A DNA stretch of 64,000 bases from Rhodococcus phenolicus (GTDB lineage Bacteria; Actinomycetota; Actinomycetes; Mycobacteriales; Mycobacteriaceae). The position numbers were made by a program, and so were the translations under genes. Of the stretch, positions 18,550-29,130 are shown one piece after another. The stretch is from positions 1 through 64,000 of the forward strand of contig NZ_LRRH01000040.1 in assembly GCF_001646785.1 (NCBI RefSeq). The letters are read 5' to 3'. Each line of letters begins with the position of its first letter. Position 1 is the first letter of the stretch. The notes under the pieces were generated by a model that did not search any database, was not told the origin of the DNA, and saw only the letters and a program-made list of their open reading frames with translations.

Positions 18550-20945
18550 CCGCACAGGACCCGGTCGTCACCATCGACGGGATCGAGATCAGTGTTCCCC
18601 CGGGCACTCTCGTGATCCGCGCAGCCGAACAACTCGGCATCCGCATCCCGAGGTTCTGCGACCACCCCCTCCTCGACCCGGCGGGTGCGTGCCGCCAGTG
18701 CCTCGTCGAGGTCGAAGGCCAGCGCAAACCGCTCGCCTCGTGCACCACCACGGTCACCGACGGCATGATCGTCCGGACCCAGTTCACGTCCCCGGTGGCC
18801 GACAAGGCCCAGCAGGGGGTGATGGAACTGCTGCTCATCAACCATCCGCTGGACTGCCCGGTGTGCGACAAGGGCGGGGAATGCCCGCTGCAGAACCAGG
18901 CGATGTCCAACGGCCGCGGCGATTCCCGCTTCGAGGGTGTCAAACGGACCTTCCCCAAGCCGATCGCGATCTCCTCGCAGGTCCTGCTGGACCGGGAACG
19001 GTGCGTGAACTGCACCCGCTGCACCCGATTCTCCCAGCAGATCGCGGGCGACCCCTTCATCGACCTGCTCGAGCGCGGAGCCGGGCAGCAGGTCGGCATC
19101 TACGCCGAGGAACCGTTCGACTCCTACTTCTCCGGCAACACCGTGCAGATCTGTCCGGTGGGTGCGCTGACCGGGACGGCCTACCGCTTCCGGGCGCGCC
19201 CGTTCGACCTGGTGTCCAGCCCGAGCGTCTGCGAACACTGCGCCAGTGGCTGCGCGCAACGGACCGACCACCGCCGCGGCACTGTCCTGCGCCGCCTCGC
19301 GGGCGACGACCCGCAGGTCAACGCCGAATGGAACTGCGACAAGGGCAGATGGGCGTTCACCTACGCCACCGAACCCGATCGGCTCACCACCCCGCTGGTC
19401 CGCGGCGGCGACGGCACCCTCGTCCCGCGATCCTGGCCGGCCGCTCTCGCGGTCGCCGCGCGGGGACTGGCCGCGGCGCGCGGCGCCGGTGTGCTCGTCG
19501 GGGGACGCGTCACGGTCGAGGACGCCTACGCCTACGCGAAGTTCGCGCGGGTCGTGCTGGGCACCAACGACATCGACTTCCGTGCCCGTCCGCATTCCGG
19601 GGAGGAAGCGCAGTTCCTCGCGGCGCGCATCGCCGGGCGGCCGCTCACCGTCACGTACGCGGACCTCGACCGCGCCCCGGTGGTGCTGCTCGTCGGGTTC
19701 GAGCCCGAGGAGGAGTCGCCGATCGTGTTCCTCCGCCTGCGGCGGGCAGCCCGCGGCGGTGCGGCGGTCCGCTCGGTGGCGCCGTTCGCGAGCCGCGGCC
19801 TGACGAAGATGTCGGGCCTTCTGGTGCAGGCCGTACCGGGCACCGAAGCCGCGGTGCTGGACGGGATCCGGGAGGGGGAGGTCGGCGGTGACGTCGCGGA
19901 CCTGCTGCGCCGGCCCGGGGCGGTCATCGTCGTCGGGGAGCGGTGCGCGTCGATTCCCGGTGCGTTGTCGTCGGCGATCCGGCTCGCCGACGACACCGGT
20001 GCCCGGATCGCCTGGGTACCACGTCGGGCCGGTGAGCGCGGTGCTCTCGAAGCCGGGGCGCTGCCGACGCTGCTGCCCGGCGGCCGCGACATCACCGATC
20101 CGCAGGCGCGCAGGCAGGTTTCGGAGGTGTGGTCGGAGACCGTCGGCGGCACGGTGGAACTGCCCGCCGGTCCGGGCCGGGACACCGCGGGCATGCTCGC
20201 CGCCGCCGCGGCCGGCGAACTCGGCGCGCTGGTGGTCGGTGGTGTCGACCTCTACGACCTGCCCGATCCGCAGGCCGCGGTGGCCGCGATGGAATCGGCC
20301 GGATTCGTCGTGAGCCTGGAACTGCGCCGCAGCGCCGTCACGGACCTCGCCGACGTGGTGCTGCCGGTCGCTGCGGTCGCGGAGAAGTCCGGTGCCTTCC
20401 TCGACTGGGAAGGCCGCGTCCGTGACTTCGGGATCGCGCTGCGGGGCGCCGACACCCTGCCCGACCGGCGGGTCCTCGACGCGCTGGCGGCCGAGATGGG
20501 TACCCGGCTCGGGGTGCCGGACACCGAATCCGCGCGTCGCGAACTGGACCGGCTGGGCCTGTGGGACGGCGAGTATCCGGCCGGTCCCGGAACCGGCGCG
20601 GTCGAACCGCCGCGAGCCGGTCCCGGTGAAGCGATCCTGGCCGGATGGCGGATGCTGCTCGACTCCGGGCGGATGCAGGACGGCGAACCGAACCTGGCCG
20701 CGACCGCCCGGCCGGCCGTCGTCCGGCTGTCCGCCGCGACCGCCGCCGAGATCGAGGTCGCCGACGGGGACGCGGTGACGGTCGCGACGAGCCGTGGAAG
20801 CGTGACGCTGCCGCTCGAGATCACCGGCCTGCCCGACCGCGTCGTGTGGCTGCCGCTGAACTCACCCGGGTCCGCGGTCCATCGGCACCTGGGTGTCGGA
20901 CCCGGTGCGCTCGTGCGCATCGTCCGGGCAGGGGAGGAGCGGTGA
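18546..20945 (+). CDS. nuoG: NADH-quinone oxidoreductase subunit G
   Basis: Large iron-sulfur subunit of 799 residues. Visible clusters: N-terminal 2Fe-2S (N1b) cysteines in '[17 protein letters not shown]', the HxxxCxxCxxxxxC cluster N5 in '[17 protein letters not shown]', cluster N4 in '[10 protein letters not shown]' with a distant CP in 'VQICPVGAL', and the extra cluster N7 signature CxxCxxxC with a fourth cysteine 27 residues later ('CEHCASGC...NCDKG'). N7 is found only in some bacteria. The second half is a molybdopterin-oxidoreductase-like domain without cofactor role. The stop shares a base with the nuoH ATG. Confidence 0.97.
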   Translation: MTAQDPVVTIDGIEISVPPGTLVIRAAEQLGIRIPRFCDHPLLDPAGACRQCLVEVEGQRKPLASCTTTVTDGMIVRTQFTSPVADKAQQGVMELLLINHPLDCPVCDKGGECPLQNQAMSNGRGDSRFEGVKRTFPKPIAISSQVLLDRERCVNCTRCTRFSQQIAGDPFIDLLERGAGQQVGIYAEEPFDSYFSGNTVQICPVGALTGTAYRFRARPFDLVSSPSVCEHCASGCAQRTDHRRGTVLRRLAGDDPQVNAEWNCDKGRWAFTYATEPDRLTTPLVRGGDGTLVPRSWPAALAVAARGLAAARGAGVLVGGRVTVEDAYAYAKFARVVLGTNDIDFRARPHSGEEAQFLAARIAGRPLTVTYADLDRAPVVLLVGFEPEEESPIVFLRLRRAARGGAAVRSVAPFASRGLTKMSGLLVQAVPGTEAAVLDGIREGEVGGDVADLLRRPGAVIVVGERCASIPGALSSAIRLADDTGARIAWVPRRAGERGALEAGALPTLLPGGRDITDPQARRQVSEVWSETVGGTVELPAGPGRDTAGMLAAAAAGELGALVVGGVDLYDLPDPQAAVAAMESAGFVVSLELRRSAVTDLADVVLPVAAVAEKSGAFLDWEGRVRDFGIALRGADTLPDRRVLDALAAEMGTRLGVPDTESARRELDRLGLWDGEYPAGPGTGAVEPPRAGPGEAILAGWRMLLDSGRMQDGEPNLAATARPAVVRLSAATAAEIEVADGDAVTVATSRGSVTLPLEITGLPDRVVWLPLNSPGSAVHRHLGVGPGALVRIVRAGEER

Positions 20946-22207
20946 TGTCCGGGTACACCGACCTCGCGGCGTTCGGCCGCGATCCGTGGTGGCTGATCCT
21001 GGTCAAGGCCGTGGCGGTCTTCGCGTTCCTGGTCCTCACCGTCCTCGTGGCGATCTACGCGGAACGCCGCGTCCTGGCCCGCATGCAGATGCGGATCGGA
21101 CCGAATCGTCTTGGTCCGCAAGGAATTCTGCAGAGTTTGGCCGACGGCGTCAAACTGGCGCTGAAGGAGGGCATCGTCCCGTCCGGGGTGGACCGGCCCG
21201 TCTACCTGCTCGCGCCGGTCATCGCGACGGTCCCGGCGTTCATGGCGTTCGCGGTGATCCCGTTCGGTCCGGTGGTGTCGGTGTTCGGGCAGCAGACGCC
21301 TCTGCAGCTCACCGATCTTCCGGTCGCGGTCCTGTACATCCTGGCGGTCACGTCCATCGGCGTCTACGGCATCGTGCTGGCCGGCTGGTCGTCCGGCTCC
21401 ACGTACCCGCTGCTCGGCGGCCTGCGGTCGACGGCCCAGGTGATCTCGTACGAGATCGCGATGGGATTGTCGTTCGCCGCCGTGTTCCTGCTCTCCGGCA
21501 CGATGTCCACCTCCGGCATCGTGTCCGGGCAGATCGGAACGTGGTACGTCTTCCTGCTGCTGCCCTCGTTCCTCATCTACGTCACGGCAATGGTCGGCGA
21601 GACCAACCGCGCACCGTTCGATCTGCCGGAAGCCGAAGGCGAACTCGTCGGCGGCTTCCACACCGAGTACTCGTCGTTGCGCTTCGCGATGTTCATGCTC
21701 GCCGAGTACGTGAACATGACGACCGTCTCCGCCCTGGCCACCACCCTGTTCCTCGGCGGCTGGCACGCCCCGTGGCCGCTGAACATGTGGGACGGTGCCG
21801 ACTCCGGCTGGTGGCCCGTCCTGTGGTTCGTCGCGAAGGTGTGGACGTTCCTGTTCCTGTTCGTGTGGTTGCGCGCCACGCTGCCGCGGCTGCGTTACGA
21901 CCAGTTCATGAATCTGGGCTGGAAGATTCTCATTCCGGCCGCACTCGTGTGGGTCGTGGTCGTCGCCGTGATCCGGGCGCTCGGCAACGAAGGATATGCG
22001 GCCGGGCCGGGTACCCTCGCCGCGGTCGGTGTGGGCTGCGTCCTGGTGTTCCTCGTGGTCGCGCGGTGGCGACCCGGGCAACGGGGCGACGAAGCCGACA
22101 GGGCCGCACCGGAAGTACACGAACCGTTCGATCCGACGGCCGGGGGCTTCCCGGTCCCGCCGATGCCGGGTCCCGTACCCGCGCAGCGCACCCCCGGGGA
22201 GGGATGA
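20945..22207 (+). CDS. nuoH: NADH-quinone oxidoreductase subunit H
   Basis: Membrane subunit of 420 residues with about eight to nine transmembrane helices that sits at the junction of the arms and lines the quinone tunnel. The conserved blocks '[20 protein letters not shown]' and '[20 protein letters not shown]' are intact, including the acidic loop residues. A C-terminal tail of about 45 Pro-rich residues extends beyond the last helix. ATG 20945 shares one base with the nuoG stop; a GTG one codon earlier is an alternative. Its stop overlaps nuoI by four bases. Confidence 0.97.
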   Translation: MSGYTDLAAFGRDPWWLILVKAVAVFAFLVLTVLVAIYAERRVLARMQMRIGPNRLGPQGILQSLADGVKLALKEGIVPSGVDRPVYLLAPVIATVPAFMAFAVIPFGPVVSVFGQQTPLQLTDLPVAVLYILAVTSIGVYGIVLAGWSSGSTYPLLGGLRSTAQVISYEIAMGLSFAAVFLLSGTMSTSGIVSGQIGTWYVFLLLPSFLIYVTAMVGETNRAPFDLPEAEGELVGGFHTEYSSLRFAMFMLAEYVNMTTVSALATTLFLGGWHAPWPLNMWDGADSGWWPVLWFVAKVWTFLFLFVWLRATLPRLRYDQFMNLGWKILIPAALVWVVVVAVIRALGNEGYAAGPGTLAAVGVGCVLVFLVVARWRPGQRGDEADRAAPEVHEPFDPTAGGFPVPPMPGPVPAQRTPGEG

Positions 22208-22776
22208 TGCCCGAATTCCTCGATCCGATCGCCGGTTTCGGCACCACGTTCGCGGCGATGTTCAAGAAACCGATCACCGAGCAGTATCCCGAGCAGAGAC
22301 GGCCACCGGCACCCGGATATCACGGCCGCCACCAGCTCAACCGGCATCCGGACGGACTCGAGAAGTGCATCGGTTGTGAACTGTGCGCGTGGGCGTGCCC
22401 GGCGGACGCGATCTTCGTCGAAGCGGCCGACAACACCGACACCGAACGGTATTCGCCGGGGGAGCGGTACGGCCGGGTCTACCAGATCAACTACCTGCGG
22501 TGCATCGGCTGCGGTCTGTGCGTCGAAGCGTGTCCGACGCGGGCGCTGACGATGACCACCGACTACGAGATGGCCGACGACAACCGCGCCGACCTCATCT
22601 ACGACCGGTCGCGGTTGCTGGCGCCGCTGCAACCCGGGATGGAGGCGCCGCCGCACGCGATGTACCCGGGCACCACCGACGAGGACTACTACCGGGGGCT
22701 GGTGCCCGGCGCCGCGCCGTCCCACCGCGACAGCAGTCCGGATGAGCCGAATCCGGAAGGAGCGCCGGAGCAATGA
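22204..22776 (+). CDS. nuoI: NADH-quinone oxidoreductase subunit I
   Basis: A 190-residue ferredoxin-like subunit with two 4Fe-4S clusters (N6a, N6b), ligands in '[12 protein letters not shown]' and '[12 protein letters not shown]'. It links NuoG to NuoB electronically. The C-terminal 30 residues are an actinobacterial tail. Two adjacent ATGs (22204 and 22207) are possible; the first overlaps the nuoH stop in the ATGA arrangement used throughout the operon. The stop overlaps nuoJ by four bases. Confidence 0.97.
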   Translation: MMPEFLDPIAGFGTTFAAMFKKPITEQYPEQRRPPAPGYHGRHQLNRHPDGLEKCIGCELCAWACPADAIFVEAADNTDTERYSPGERYGRVYQINYLRCIGCGLCVEACPTRALTMTTDYEMADDNRADLIYDRSRLLAPLQPGMEAPPHAMYPGTTDEDYYRGLVPGAAPSHRDSSPDEPNPEGAPEQ

Positions 22777-23576
22777 GCACCGTCACCGCAGTCGCGGTCC
22801 TCGCGCAGGATACCGTCGAGCGCACCTCCACCGGTGAGGCGGTGCAGTTCTGGATCCTCGCCGTCGTCGCCGTGGCCGGTGCGATCGGAGTGGTCGTCTC
22901 GAGCAAAGCCGTCTATTCCGCGATCTTCCTGGCGCTGACCATGATCGTGCTGGCCGCCTTCTACATCGCGCAGGACGCCCAGTTCCTCGGTGTCGTCCAG
23001 ATCGTCGTCTACACCGGTGCCGTGATGATGCTGTTCCTGTTCGTGGTGATGCTCGTCGGTGTCGACGCCTCGGAATCGTTCACCGAAACCCTTCGCGGGC
23101 ACCGCATCGCAGCGGTCGTGGCCGGAATCGGCTTCGGGGTGCTGATCATCGGGTTCCTCGCCGACAGCGAACTGCCGCCGTTCGCGGGCCTGACGGACAC
23201 CGGAGACGGGCACGTCGCCGGTCTCGCCGAACTGTTGTTCGTGCGGTACGTGTGGGCATTCGAACTCACCGGCGCGCTGCTCGTCACCGCGACCATCGGG
23301 GCGATGGTGCTGACCCATCGGGAGCGGGTGGGTGAACGCCTCGGTCAGAAGGAACTGGCCCGCAGACGGTTCCGCGAGTGGGGCGCCGCGGGCGCCCGCG
23401 GGGAACCCGAGGTGCGTGTGACCCCGCTGCCGAGTCCCGGTGTGTACGCGCGCCGCAACGCCGTCGACGTACCGGCCCGGTTGCCGGACGGCACCTACTC
23501 GCCGCTGTCGGTGAGCCGGGTGCTCGAGGCGCGCGGGGCCGTGGGCGAGGTTCCGGACGAGGGGGCGAGCCGATGA
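22773..23576 (+). CDS. nuoJ: NADH-quinone oxidoreductase subunit J
   Basis: Membrane subunit of 267 residues with five hydrophobic helices in the first 180 residues ('[20 protein letters not shown]', then '[20 protein letters not shown]' with the pi-bulge helix typical of the family). The C-terminal 85 residues are hydrophilic and variable, longer than in E. coli. It belongs to the proton-translocating arm next to NuoK and NuoA. The ATG overlaps nuoI and the stop overlaps nuoK by four bases. Confidence 0.95.
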   Translation: MSTVTAVAVLAQDTVERTSTGEAVQFWILAVVAVAGAIGVVVSSKAVYSAIFLALTMIVLAAFYIAQDAQFLGVVQIVVYTGAVMMLFLFVVMLVGVDASESFTETLRGHRIAAVVAGIGFGVLIIGFLADSELPPFAGLTDTGDGHVAGLAELLFVRYVWAFELTGALLVTATIGAMVLTHRERVGERLGQKELARRRFREWGAAGARGEPEVRVTPLPSPGVYARRNAVDVPARLPDGTYSPLSVSRVLEARGAVGEVPDEGASR

Positions 23577-23872
23577 ATCCGGCGAACTACCTGTATCTTT
23601 CCGCGTTGCTGTTCACCATCGGCGCCGCGGGCGTCCTCGTCCGGCGCAACGCGCTGATCGTGTTCATGTGCGTCGAGCTGATGCTCAACGCCGTGAACCT
23701 GTCGTTCGTGACGTTCTCACGGATGCACGGAAGCCTCGACGGTCAGGTGTTCGCGTTCTTCACGATGGTGGTCGCCGCCGCCGAAGTGGTCGTGGGCCTG
23801 GCGATCATCATGACCATCTTCCGCGCCCGGCGTTCGGTGTCGGTCGACGACAACAACCTGCTGAAGAACTGA
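23573..23872 (+). CDS. nuoK: NADH-quinone oxidoreductase subunit K
   Basis: A 99-residue, three-helix subunit related to MrpC antiporter proteins. The two conserved membrane glutamates needed for proton transfer are seen in '[16 protein letters not shown]' and '[14 protein letters not shown]'. ATG 23573 overlaps the nuoJ stop. Length is exactly that of the family. Confidence 0.97.
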   Translation: MNPANYLYLSALLFTIGAAGVLVRRNALIVFMCVELMLNAVNLSFVTFSRMHGSLDGQVFAFFTMVVAAAEVVVGLAIIMTIFRARRSVSVDDNNLLKN

Positions 23873-23897
23873 TCGCGCAGTCCGGGAGGAGAGCGGT

Positions 23898-25811
23898 ATG
23901 AGCGGAACCTCGGCCCTATGGCTTCTGCCGGTGCTGCCGCTCGCCGGCGCGGCCGTGCTGTTGCTCGCCGGCCGGCGCAGCGACGCGTGGGGGCATCTGC
24001 TCGGGTGCGCGACCGCGCTGGCGTCGTTCGTGCTCGGCACGGTGCTGTTCGTGCAGATGCTCGGCCGGGACGCCGACGACCGTGCCGTGCAGCAGGACCT
24101 GTTCTCGTGGGTTCCCGTCGGCGGGTTGCAGGTCGACTTCGGACTGCAGCTGGACCAGCTGTCGATGTGTTTCGTGCTGCTCATCACCGGTGTCGGATCG
24201 CTGATCCACATCTACTCGGTCGGATACATGGCGCACGGCCCGGACCCGTCCGGCAACACCGCGGGGCGAGCCCCCGGACGCCGGTTGTTCTTCGCGTATC
24301 TCAACCTGTTCCTCGCGGCGATGTTGCTGCTGGTGCTGGCCGACAACTATCTGGGCCTGTACCTCGGGTGGGAGGGCGTGGGTCTCGCGTCGTACCTGCT
24401 CATCGGGTTCTGGCAGTACAAGCCGACCGCCGCGACCGCAGCGAAGAAGGCCTTCGTCGTCAACCGGGTCGGCGACACGGGCCTGGCCGTCGCCATGATG
24501 ATCATGTTCGCCTCGTTCGGCACGATCGGGTTCGCCGACGTCTTCGCCACGGTCCCGGGTGCGAGCGAGACGGTGTCGACGGCGATCGGTCTGACGTTGC
24601 TGCTGGCGGCGTGCGGTAAATCCGCGCAGGTGCCGCTGCAGGCGTGGCTCGGCGACGCGATGGAAGGGCCCACCCCGGTGTCCGCCCTCATCCATGCGGC
24701 GACGATGGTCACCGCCGGTGTCTACCTGATCGTGCGTTCCGGGCCGATCTTCGACGCCGCGCCGGGCGCACAGCTGGCCGTGGTGATCGTCGGGGCCGTC
24801 ACGTTGTTGTTCGGTGCGATCATCGGCTGCGCGAAGGACGACATCAAGAAGGCTCTGGCCGCATCGACGATGAGCCAGATCGGCTACATGGTGCTCGCCG
24901 CGGGTCTCGGACCGGCCGGTTACGCGTTCGCGATCATGCATCTGCTCACGCACGGATTTTTCAAGGCCGGACTGTTTCTCGGCGCCGGCTCGGTGATGCA
25001 CGGCATGAACGACGAAACCGACATGCGACGCTTCGGCGGTCTGCGCACCGTCATGCCCGTCACCTACGTCACGTTCGGGCTCGCGTATCTGGCGATCATC
25101 GGGATCCCGCCGTTCGCCGGGTTCTTCTCCAAGGACCTGATCATCGAGGCGGCCTTCGGATCCGGCGGCGTCGAAGGGTTCGTGCTCGGCGCGGCGGCAC
25201 TGCTCGGCGCCGGAATCACCGCGTTCTACATGACCCGCGTGATGCTGATGACGTTCTTCGGACGGCGCCGGTGGGCGGACGACGCGCACCCGCTCGAATC
25301 GCCCGGTGTGATGACGGCACCGATGGTGGTGCTGGCGATCGGCTCGGTCGCCGGGGGCGCGCTGCTGGCCTACGGAGATGCCCTGACGAACTGGCTCGAA
25401 CCGGTCGTCGGGGAACACCACGGCGAACTCCCGGTCCCGGTGTGGGTGCTCACCGTCGTAACCCTCGCGGTCGTGCTCGTCGGTGTCGCGATCGCCTACC
25501 GGCAGTACGCGATCCGCGAGATCCCGGTCGATGCGCCGGACGAGGTCTCCGGCCTGACCCGCGCCGCGCGCCGCGACCTCTACGGCGACGCGGTCAACGA
25601 AGCGGTGTTCATGCGGCCCGGACAGCACGCGACCCGCGCGCTCGTCGCCGTCGACGACCGCGTCGTCGACGGTGCGGTCGGTGGGGTCGCCGCGCTCGTC
25701 GGCGCCGCGTCGGCGCGGCTGCGCACCCTGCAGACCGGATTCGCCCGGTCCTATGCCCTGTCCATGCTCGTAGGCGCGGCCCTCGTGGTCGCCACGATGG
25801 TGCTCTGGTGA
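23898..25811 (+). CDS. nuoL: NADH-quinone oxidoreductase subunit L
   Basis: The distal antiporter-like proton channel, 637 residues, with about 16 membrane helices and the long lateral helix near the C terminus. Conserved elements include '[17 protein letters not shown]' with the key glutamate, '[24 protein letters not shown]' (lysine in helix 7; given as two blocks in homologues) and '[14 protein letters not shown]'. It follows nuoK by 25 bases with a GGGAGGAG site, the loosest join inside the operon. Seven bases separate it from nuoM. Confidence 0.97.
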   Translation: MSGTSALWLLPVLPLAGAAVLLLAGRRSDAWGHLLGCATALASFVLGTVLFVQMLGRDADDRAVQQDLFSWVPVGGLQVDFGLQLDQLSMCFVLLITGVGSLIHIYSVGYMAHGPDPSGNTAGRAPGRRLFFAYLNLFLAAMLLLVLADNYLGLYLGWEGVGLASYLLIGFWQYKPTAATAAKKAFVVNRVGDTGLAVAMMIMFASFGTIGFADVFATVPGASETVSTAIGLTLLLAACGKSAQVPLQAWLGDAMEGPTPVSALIHAATMVTAGVYLIVRSGPIFDAAPGAQLAVVIVGAVTLLFGAIIGCAKDDIKKALAASTMSQIGYMVLAAGLGPAGYAFAIMHLLTHGFFKAGLFLGAGSVMHGMNDETDMRRFGGLRTVMPVTYVTFGLAYLAIIGIPPFAGFFSKDLIIEAAFGSGGVEGFVLGAAALLGAGITAFYMTRVMLMTFFGRRRWADDAHPLESPGVMTAPMVVLAIGSVAGGALLAYGDALTNWLEPVVGEHHGELPVPVWVLTVVTLAVVLVGVAIAYRQYAIREIPVDAPDEVSGLTRAARRDLYGDAVNEAVFMRPGQHATRALVAVDDRVVDGAVGGVAALVGAASARLRTLQTGFARSYALSMLVGAALVVATMVLW

Positions 25812-25818
25812 GGATGCG

Positions 25819-27456
25819 ATGAACCAGTTCCCGTGGCTGAGCACGCTGTGGCTGGTGCCGGCGGTCGGCGCACTGCTCGTGTGGCTGGTGCCGGCGCGCA
25901 GGCCCGACCTCGCCAAGGCCGGTGCGCTCGTCGTGTCGCTGGTCGTCGCGGTGCTCGCGATCGCCGTGGCGGTGCGATTCGAACCCGGGGGTCCGCAGTA
26001 CCAGTTCGTCGAATCCCACGAGTGGATCCCGTCCTTCGGGGCCGGATACACCGTCGGTGTCGACGGCATCGCGCTGGTGCTGGTTCTGCTCACCGCGGTG
26101 CTGGTGCCGTTGCTGCTGCTGGCCGGCTGGAACGACACCCGGACCACCGAGGGCGACGGCGGGATCGCAGGCAAGGCACCCCACGCGTACGTCGCGCTCA
26201 TCCTGGTGGTCGAGGCGATGGTGGTGCTCGCGTTCACCGCGCTCGACATCCTGCTGTTCTACGTGTTCTTCGAAGCCATGCTCATCCCGATGTATTTCCT
26301 CATCGGCGGGTTCGGCCGAACGGGGGATCGGGCCGCCCGATCCGCCGCGGCGGTGAAGTTCCTGCTCTACAACCTGTTCGGCGGTCTGCTGATGCTCGCC
26401 GCGGTCATCGGCCTGTACATCCTGACGGTCGACCAGGGCGCCGGGACGTTCGATTTCCGCGAGGTCGTCGCATCCGCGACGTCCGGGGAACTCGGGGCCT
26501 CCCCGGGTCTCCTGAACGCGTTGTTCCTCGGATTCATGTTCGCGTTCGCGGTCAAGGCACCCTTGTGGCCGTTCCACAGCTGGCTGCCCGGGGCCGCCGT
26601 GGAAGCGACACCGGCCGGTGCCGTGCTGATGATGGCGATCGTCGACAAGGTCGGCACGTTCGCGATGCTGCGGTACTGCCTGCAGTTGTTCCCCGAGGCG
26701 TCGGCGACGTTCGCGCCGCTGATCGTCACCCTGTCGGTCATCGGCATCCTGTACGGCGCGATCGCGGCAATCGGGCAGACCGATGTGATGCGGCTGATCG
26801 CCTACACGTCGATCTCGCACTTCGGGTTCATCGTGCTGGGGATCTTCGCGATGACCAGCCAATCGCAGACCGGATCGACGCTGTACATGGTCAACCACGG
26901 GCTCTCCACGGCGGCGTTGTTCCTCATTGCGGGATTCCTGGTGTCCCGCAGAGGTTCCCGCATGATCGCCTCGTTCGGCGGGGTGCGCACCGTCGCGCCG
27001 ATCGCGGCGGGCACGTTCCTCGTCGCGGGACTGGCGACACTGTCGCTGCCCGGGCTGGCCCCGTTCGTCAGCGAATTCCTCGTCCTGATCGGCACGTTCC
27101 CGCGCTACGGGATCGCCGCGGTGCTCGCCACCGGAGCGCTCGTGCTCTCCGCCGTCTACGTGCTGTGGCTGTACCAGCGGATGATGACCGGACCGCTCGC
27201 CGCCGGCAACGAGAAGGTCCGCGACCTGGTGCCGCGGGAACTGGTCGTCGTCGCACCGCTCATCGCGTTGCTGATCGTCCTCGGCCTGTTCCCGAAACCG
27301 GCCCTCGACGTGATCGATCCCGCCGTGACCCACACGATGACCACGATCGGGCAGACCGATCCGGTGCCCACCGCGCCCGGTCCCGTGCTGACCGGGGTTG
27401 TGGTGGGTGCCGATCCGGATGTCGACATGCCCGAGCAGGGAGGTGAATCCGAGTGA
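25819..27456 (+). CDS. nuoM: NADH-quinone oxidoreductase subunit M
   Basis: Second antiporter-like proton channel, 545 residues and about 14 helices. Conserved features include the channel glutamate in 'LLFYVFFEAMLIPMYFLIG', 'FAVKAPLWPFHSWLPGA' with the helix-7 lysine and 'ISHFGFIVLGIFAM'. A C-terminal tail of about 30 residues is hydrophilic. ATG 25819 is preceded by GAGGATGCG. Its stop overlaps nuoN by four bases (GTGA). Confidence 0.97.
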   Translation: MNQFPWLSTLWLVPAVGALLVWLVPARRPDLAKAGALVVSLVVAVLAIAVAVRFEPGGPQYQFVESHEWIPSFGAGYTVGVDGIALVLVLLTAVLVPLLLLAGWNDTRTTEGDGGIAGKAPHAYVALILVVEAMVVLAFTALDILLFYVFFEAMLIPMYFLIGGFGRTGDRAARSAAAVKFLLYNLFGGLLMLAAVIGLYILTVDQGAGTFDFREVVASATSGELGASPGLLNALFLGFMFAFAVKAPLWPFHSWLPGAAVEATPAGAVLMMAIVDKVGTFAMLRYCLQLFPEASATFAPLIVTLSVIGILYGAIAAIGQTDVMRLIAYTSISHFGFIVLGIFAMTSQSQTGSTLYMVNHGLSTAALFLIAGFLVSRRGSRMIASFGGVRTVAPIAAGTFLVAGLATLSLPGLAPFVSEFLVLIGTFPRYGIAAVLATGALVLSAVYVLWLYQRMMTGPLAAGNEKVRDLVPRELVVVAPLIALLIVLGLFPKPALDVIDPAVTHTMTTIGQTDPVPTAPGPVLTGVVVGADPDVDMPEQGGESE

Positions 27457-29024
27457 ACGAGATCAGTGCACCGTCGATCGAATACGGTCTGCTCGCCCCG
27501 ATGCTCATCGTGTTCGGTGTCGCGATCGCGGGGGTGCTCGTCGAGGCGTTCGTGCCCCGCCGCGCCCGACACACGACGCAGTTCGTGCTCGCGGTGGCCG
27601 GGCTCGTCGCGGCGTTCGCGGCGGTCGTCGCGCTCGCCGGCACCGACCGGACGGCGGTACTCGGCGCCGTGGTGATCGACGGTCCGGCCCTGTTCCTGCA
27701 GGGCGCGATCCTGGTGACCTCGACCCTCGCGGTCGGGCTGATCGCGCAACGACACGCGGTCGCCGTGCAGACGGTGGGGGCCGGGGCTCCGGCACAGTTC
27801 GCCGTCGACGCGTTCGCTCCGCAACCGTCGGTGCCGCCCGGAAGCGCTCCCGAACGTGCGGCGGCCGACCGGGGATCGCTCACCACCGAGGTGTTCCCCC
27901 TGACGATGTTCGCGGTCGGCGGGATGCTGCTGTTCCCCGCCTCGGACGACCTGCTCAGCATGTTCGTGGCCCTCGAGGTGCTGTCGCTGCCGCTGTACCT
28001 GCTGTGCGGCCTCGCGCGGCACCGGCGCCTGCTGTCGCAGGAAGCAGCGCTGAAATACTTTCTGCTCGGCGCCTTCTCGTCGGCGTTCTTCCTCTACGGC
28101 ATGGCGTTGTTGTACGGGTACGCGGGCACGGTCCGGTTGCCGGATATCGCGGCTGCGGTCGCCGACGGTTCCGGCGACGACACACTCGCCCTGATCGGTG
28201 TCGCCCTGCTGGCGGTCGGATTGCTGTTCAAGGTCGGTGCCGTGCCGTTCCAGTCCTGGATTCCCGATGTCTACCAGGGCGCCCCGACGCCGGTCACGGC
28301 GTTCATGGCATCGGCGACGAAGATCGCGGCCTTCGGGGCGCTGCTGCGGGTGTTCTACGTCGCGGTACCCGGGCTCAGCGCGAACTGGCAGCCGGTGCTC
28401 GGGGCCGTCGCCGTCCTCACGATGGTGGTCGCGTCGGTGATCGCGGTGACCCAGCGCGACGTCAAACGGATGCTCGCGTATTCGTCCGTCGCGCACGTCG
28501 GTTTCGTCCTCACCGGATTCGTCGCGGCGAACCACGCGGGTGTCACCTCGACGATGTTCTATCTGCTCGCCTACGGCATCAGCACCGTCGGAGCGTTCGC
28601 GATCGTCGGGCTCGTCCGCGACCGCAGCGGCGAAGCCGGCGACCTGTCCGCGTGGGCGGGGCTGGGCCGACGCTCCCCGGCGGTCGCCGCGGCGTTCGCG
28701 CTGTTTCTGCTCGCGTTCGCGGGCATCCCGCTGACCAGTGGGTTCGTCAGCAAGTTCGCGGTGTTCGGTGCCGCGATCGACGGGGGTTTCGCACCGCTGG
28801 TCGTCGTCGGTGTCGTGTGCAGCGCGATCGCCGCGTACTTCTACGTGCGGGTCATCGTCCTGATGTTCTTCACCGATCCCCACGACGACACGGTGACGGT
28901 CGCGGCGCCCGGGACGCTGACCGCCGTGGTCGTCGCGGTGTCCGCGCTGGTGACCGTGGTGCTCGGGATCGTGCCGCAACCGGTGCTGGATCTCGCGGAT
29001 CGGGCGGCCGTGTTCCTGCAGTGA
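27453..29024 (+). CDS. nuoN: NADH-quinone oxidoreductase subunit N
   Basis: Third antiporter-like proton channel, 523 residues, ending the complex I operon. It has the channel glutamate in 'LLSMFVALEVLSLPLYLL', the lysines in 'LLFKVGAVPFQSWIPDVYQGAP' (two blocks) and 'MLAYSSVAHVGFVL'. GTG 27453 overlaps nuoM. About 60 residues between helices 3 and 4 (roughly 100-145, Ala/Pro-rich) are an insertion common in actinobacteria. No clear terminator hairpin follows before comEA. Confidence 0.97.
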   Translation: MNEISAPSIEYGLLAPMLIVFGVAIAGVLVEAFVPRRARHTTQFVLAVAGLVAAFAAVVALAGTDRTAVLGAVVIDGPALFLQGAILVTSTLAVGLIAQRHAVAVQTVGAGAPAQFAVDAFAPQPSVPPGSAPERAAADRGSLTTEVFPLTMFAVGGMLLFPASDDLLSMFVALEVLSLPLYLLCGLARHRRLLSQEAALKYFLLGAFSSAFFLYGMALLYGYAGTVRLPDIAAAVADGSGDDTLALIGVALLAVGLLFKVGAVPFQSWIPDVYQGAPTPVTAFMASATKIAAFGALLRVFYVAVPGLSANWQPVLGAVAVLTMVVASVIAVTQRDVKRMLAYSSVAHVGFVLTGFVAANHAGVTSTMFYLLAYGISTVGAFAIVGLVRDRSGEAGDLSAWAGLGRRSPAVAAAFALFLLAFAGIPLTSGFVSKFAVFGAAIDGGFAPLVVVGVVCSAIAAYFYVRVIVLMFFTDPHDDTVTVAAPGTLTAVVVAVSALVTVVLGIVPQPVLDLADRAAVFLQ

Positions 29025-29041
29025 GCACGGTCCTTCGGTAG

Positions 29042-29050
29042 TTGTCCACA
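29042..29050 (+). other. DnaA-box-like site upstream of comEA
   Basis: TTGTCCACA matches the DnaA box consensus TTRTNCACA perfectly. A weaker copy (CCATCCACA, 7 of 9) follows at 29061-29069. They lie in the 106-base gap between nuoN and comEA. Two sites are far too few for an origin; they might link comEA expression to replication or be chance. Confidence 0.35.
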
Positions 29051-29130
29051 GGCGGCCGATCCATCCACAGATTTGCCGGATCCGGCGTCCGTGGGTCCCG
29101 ATCCGGGTTCTCGCTGGTTAACGTCGCGGC

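Noticed and set aside
23916-26249. A 777-codon minus-strand open frame opposite nuoL/nuoM
   Set aside because: Composition (Asp/His/Arg/Gly) and exact mirror of codon-position GC of nuoL and nuoM show it is an antisense shadow.
29042-29069. DnaA-like boxes as a replication origin
   Set aside because: Only one perfect box, no AT-rich unwinding region and no dnaA/dnaN neighbours.
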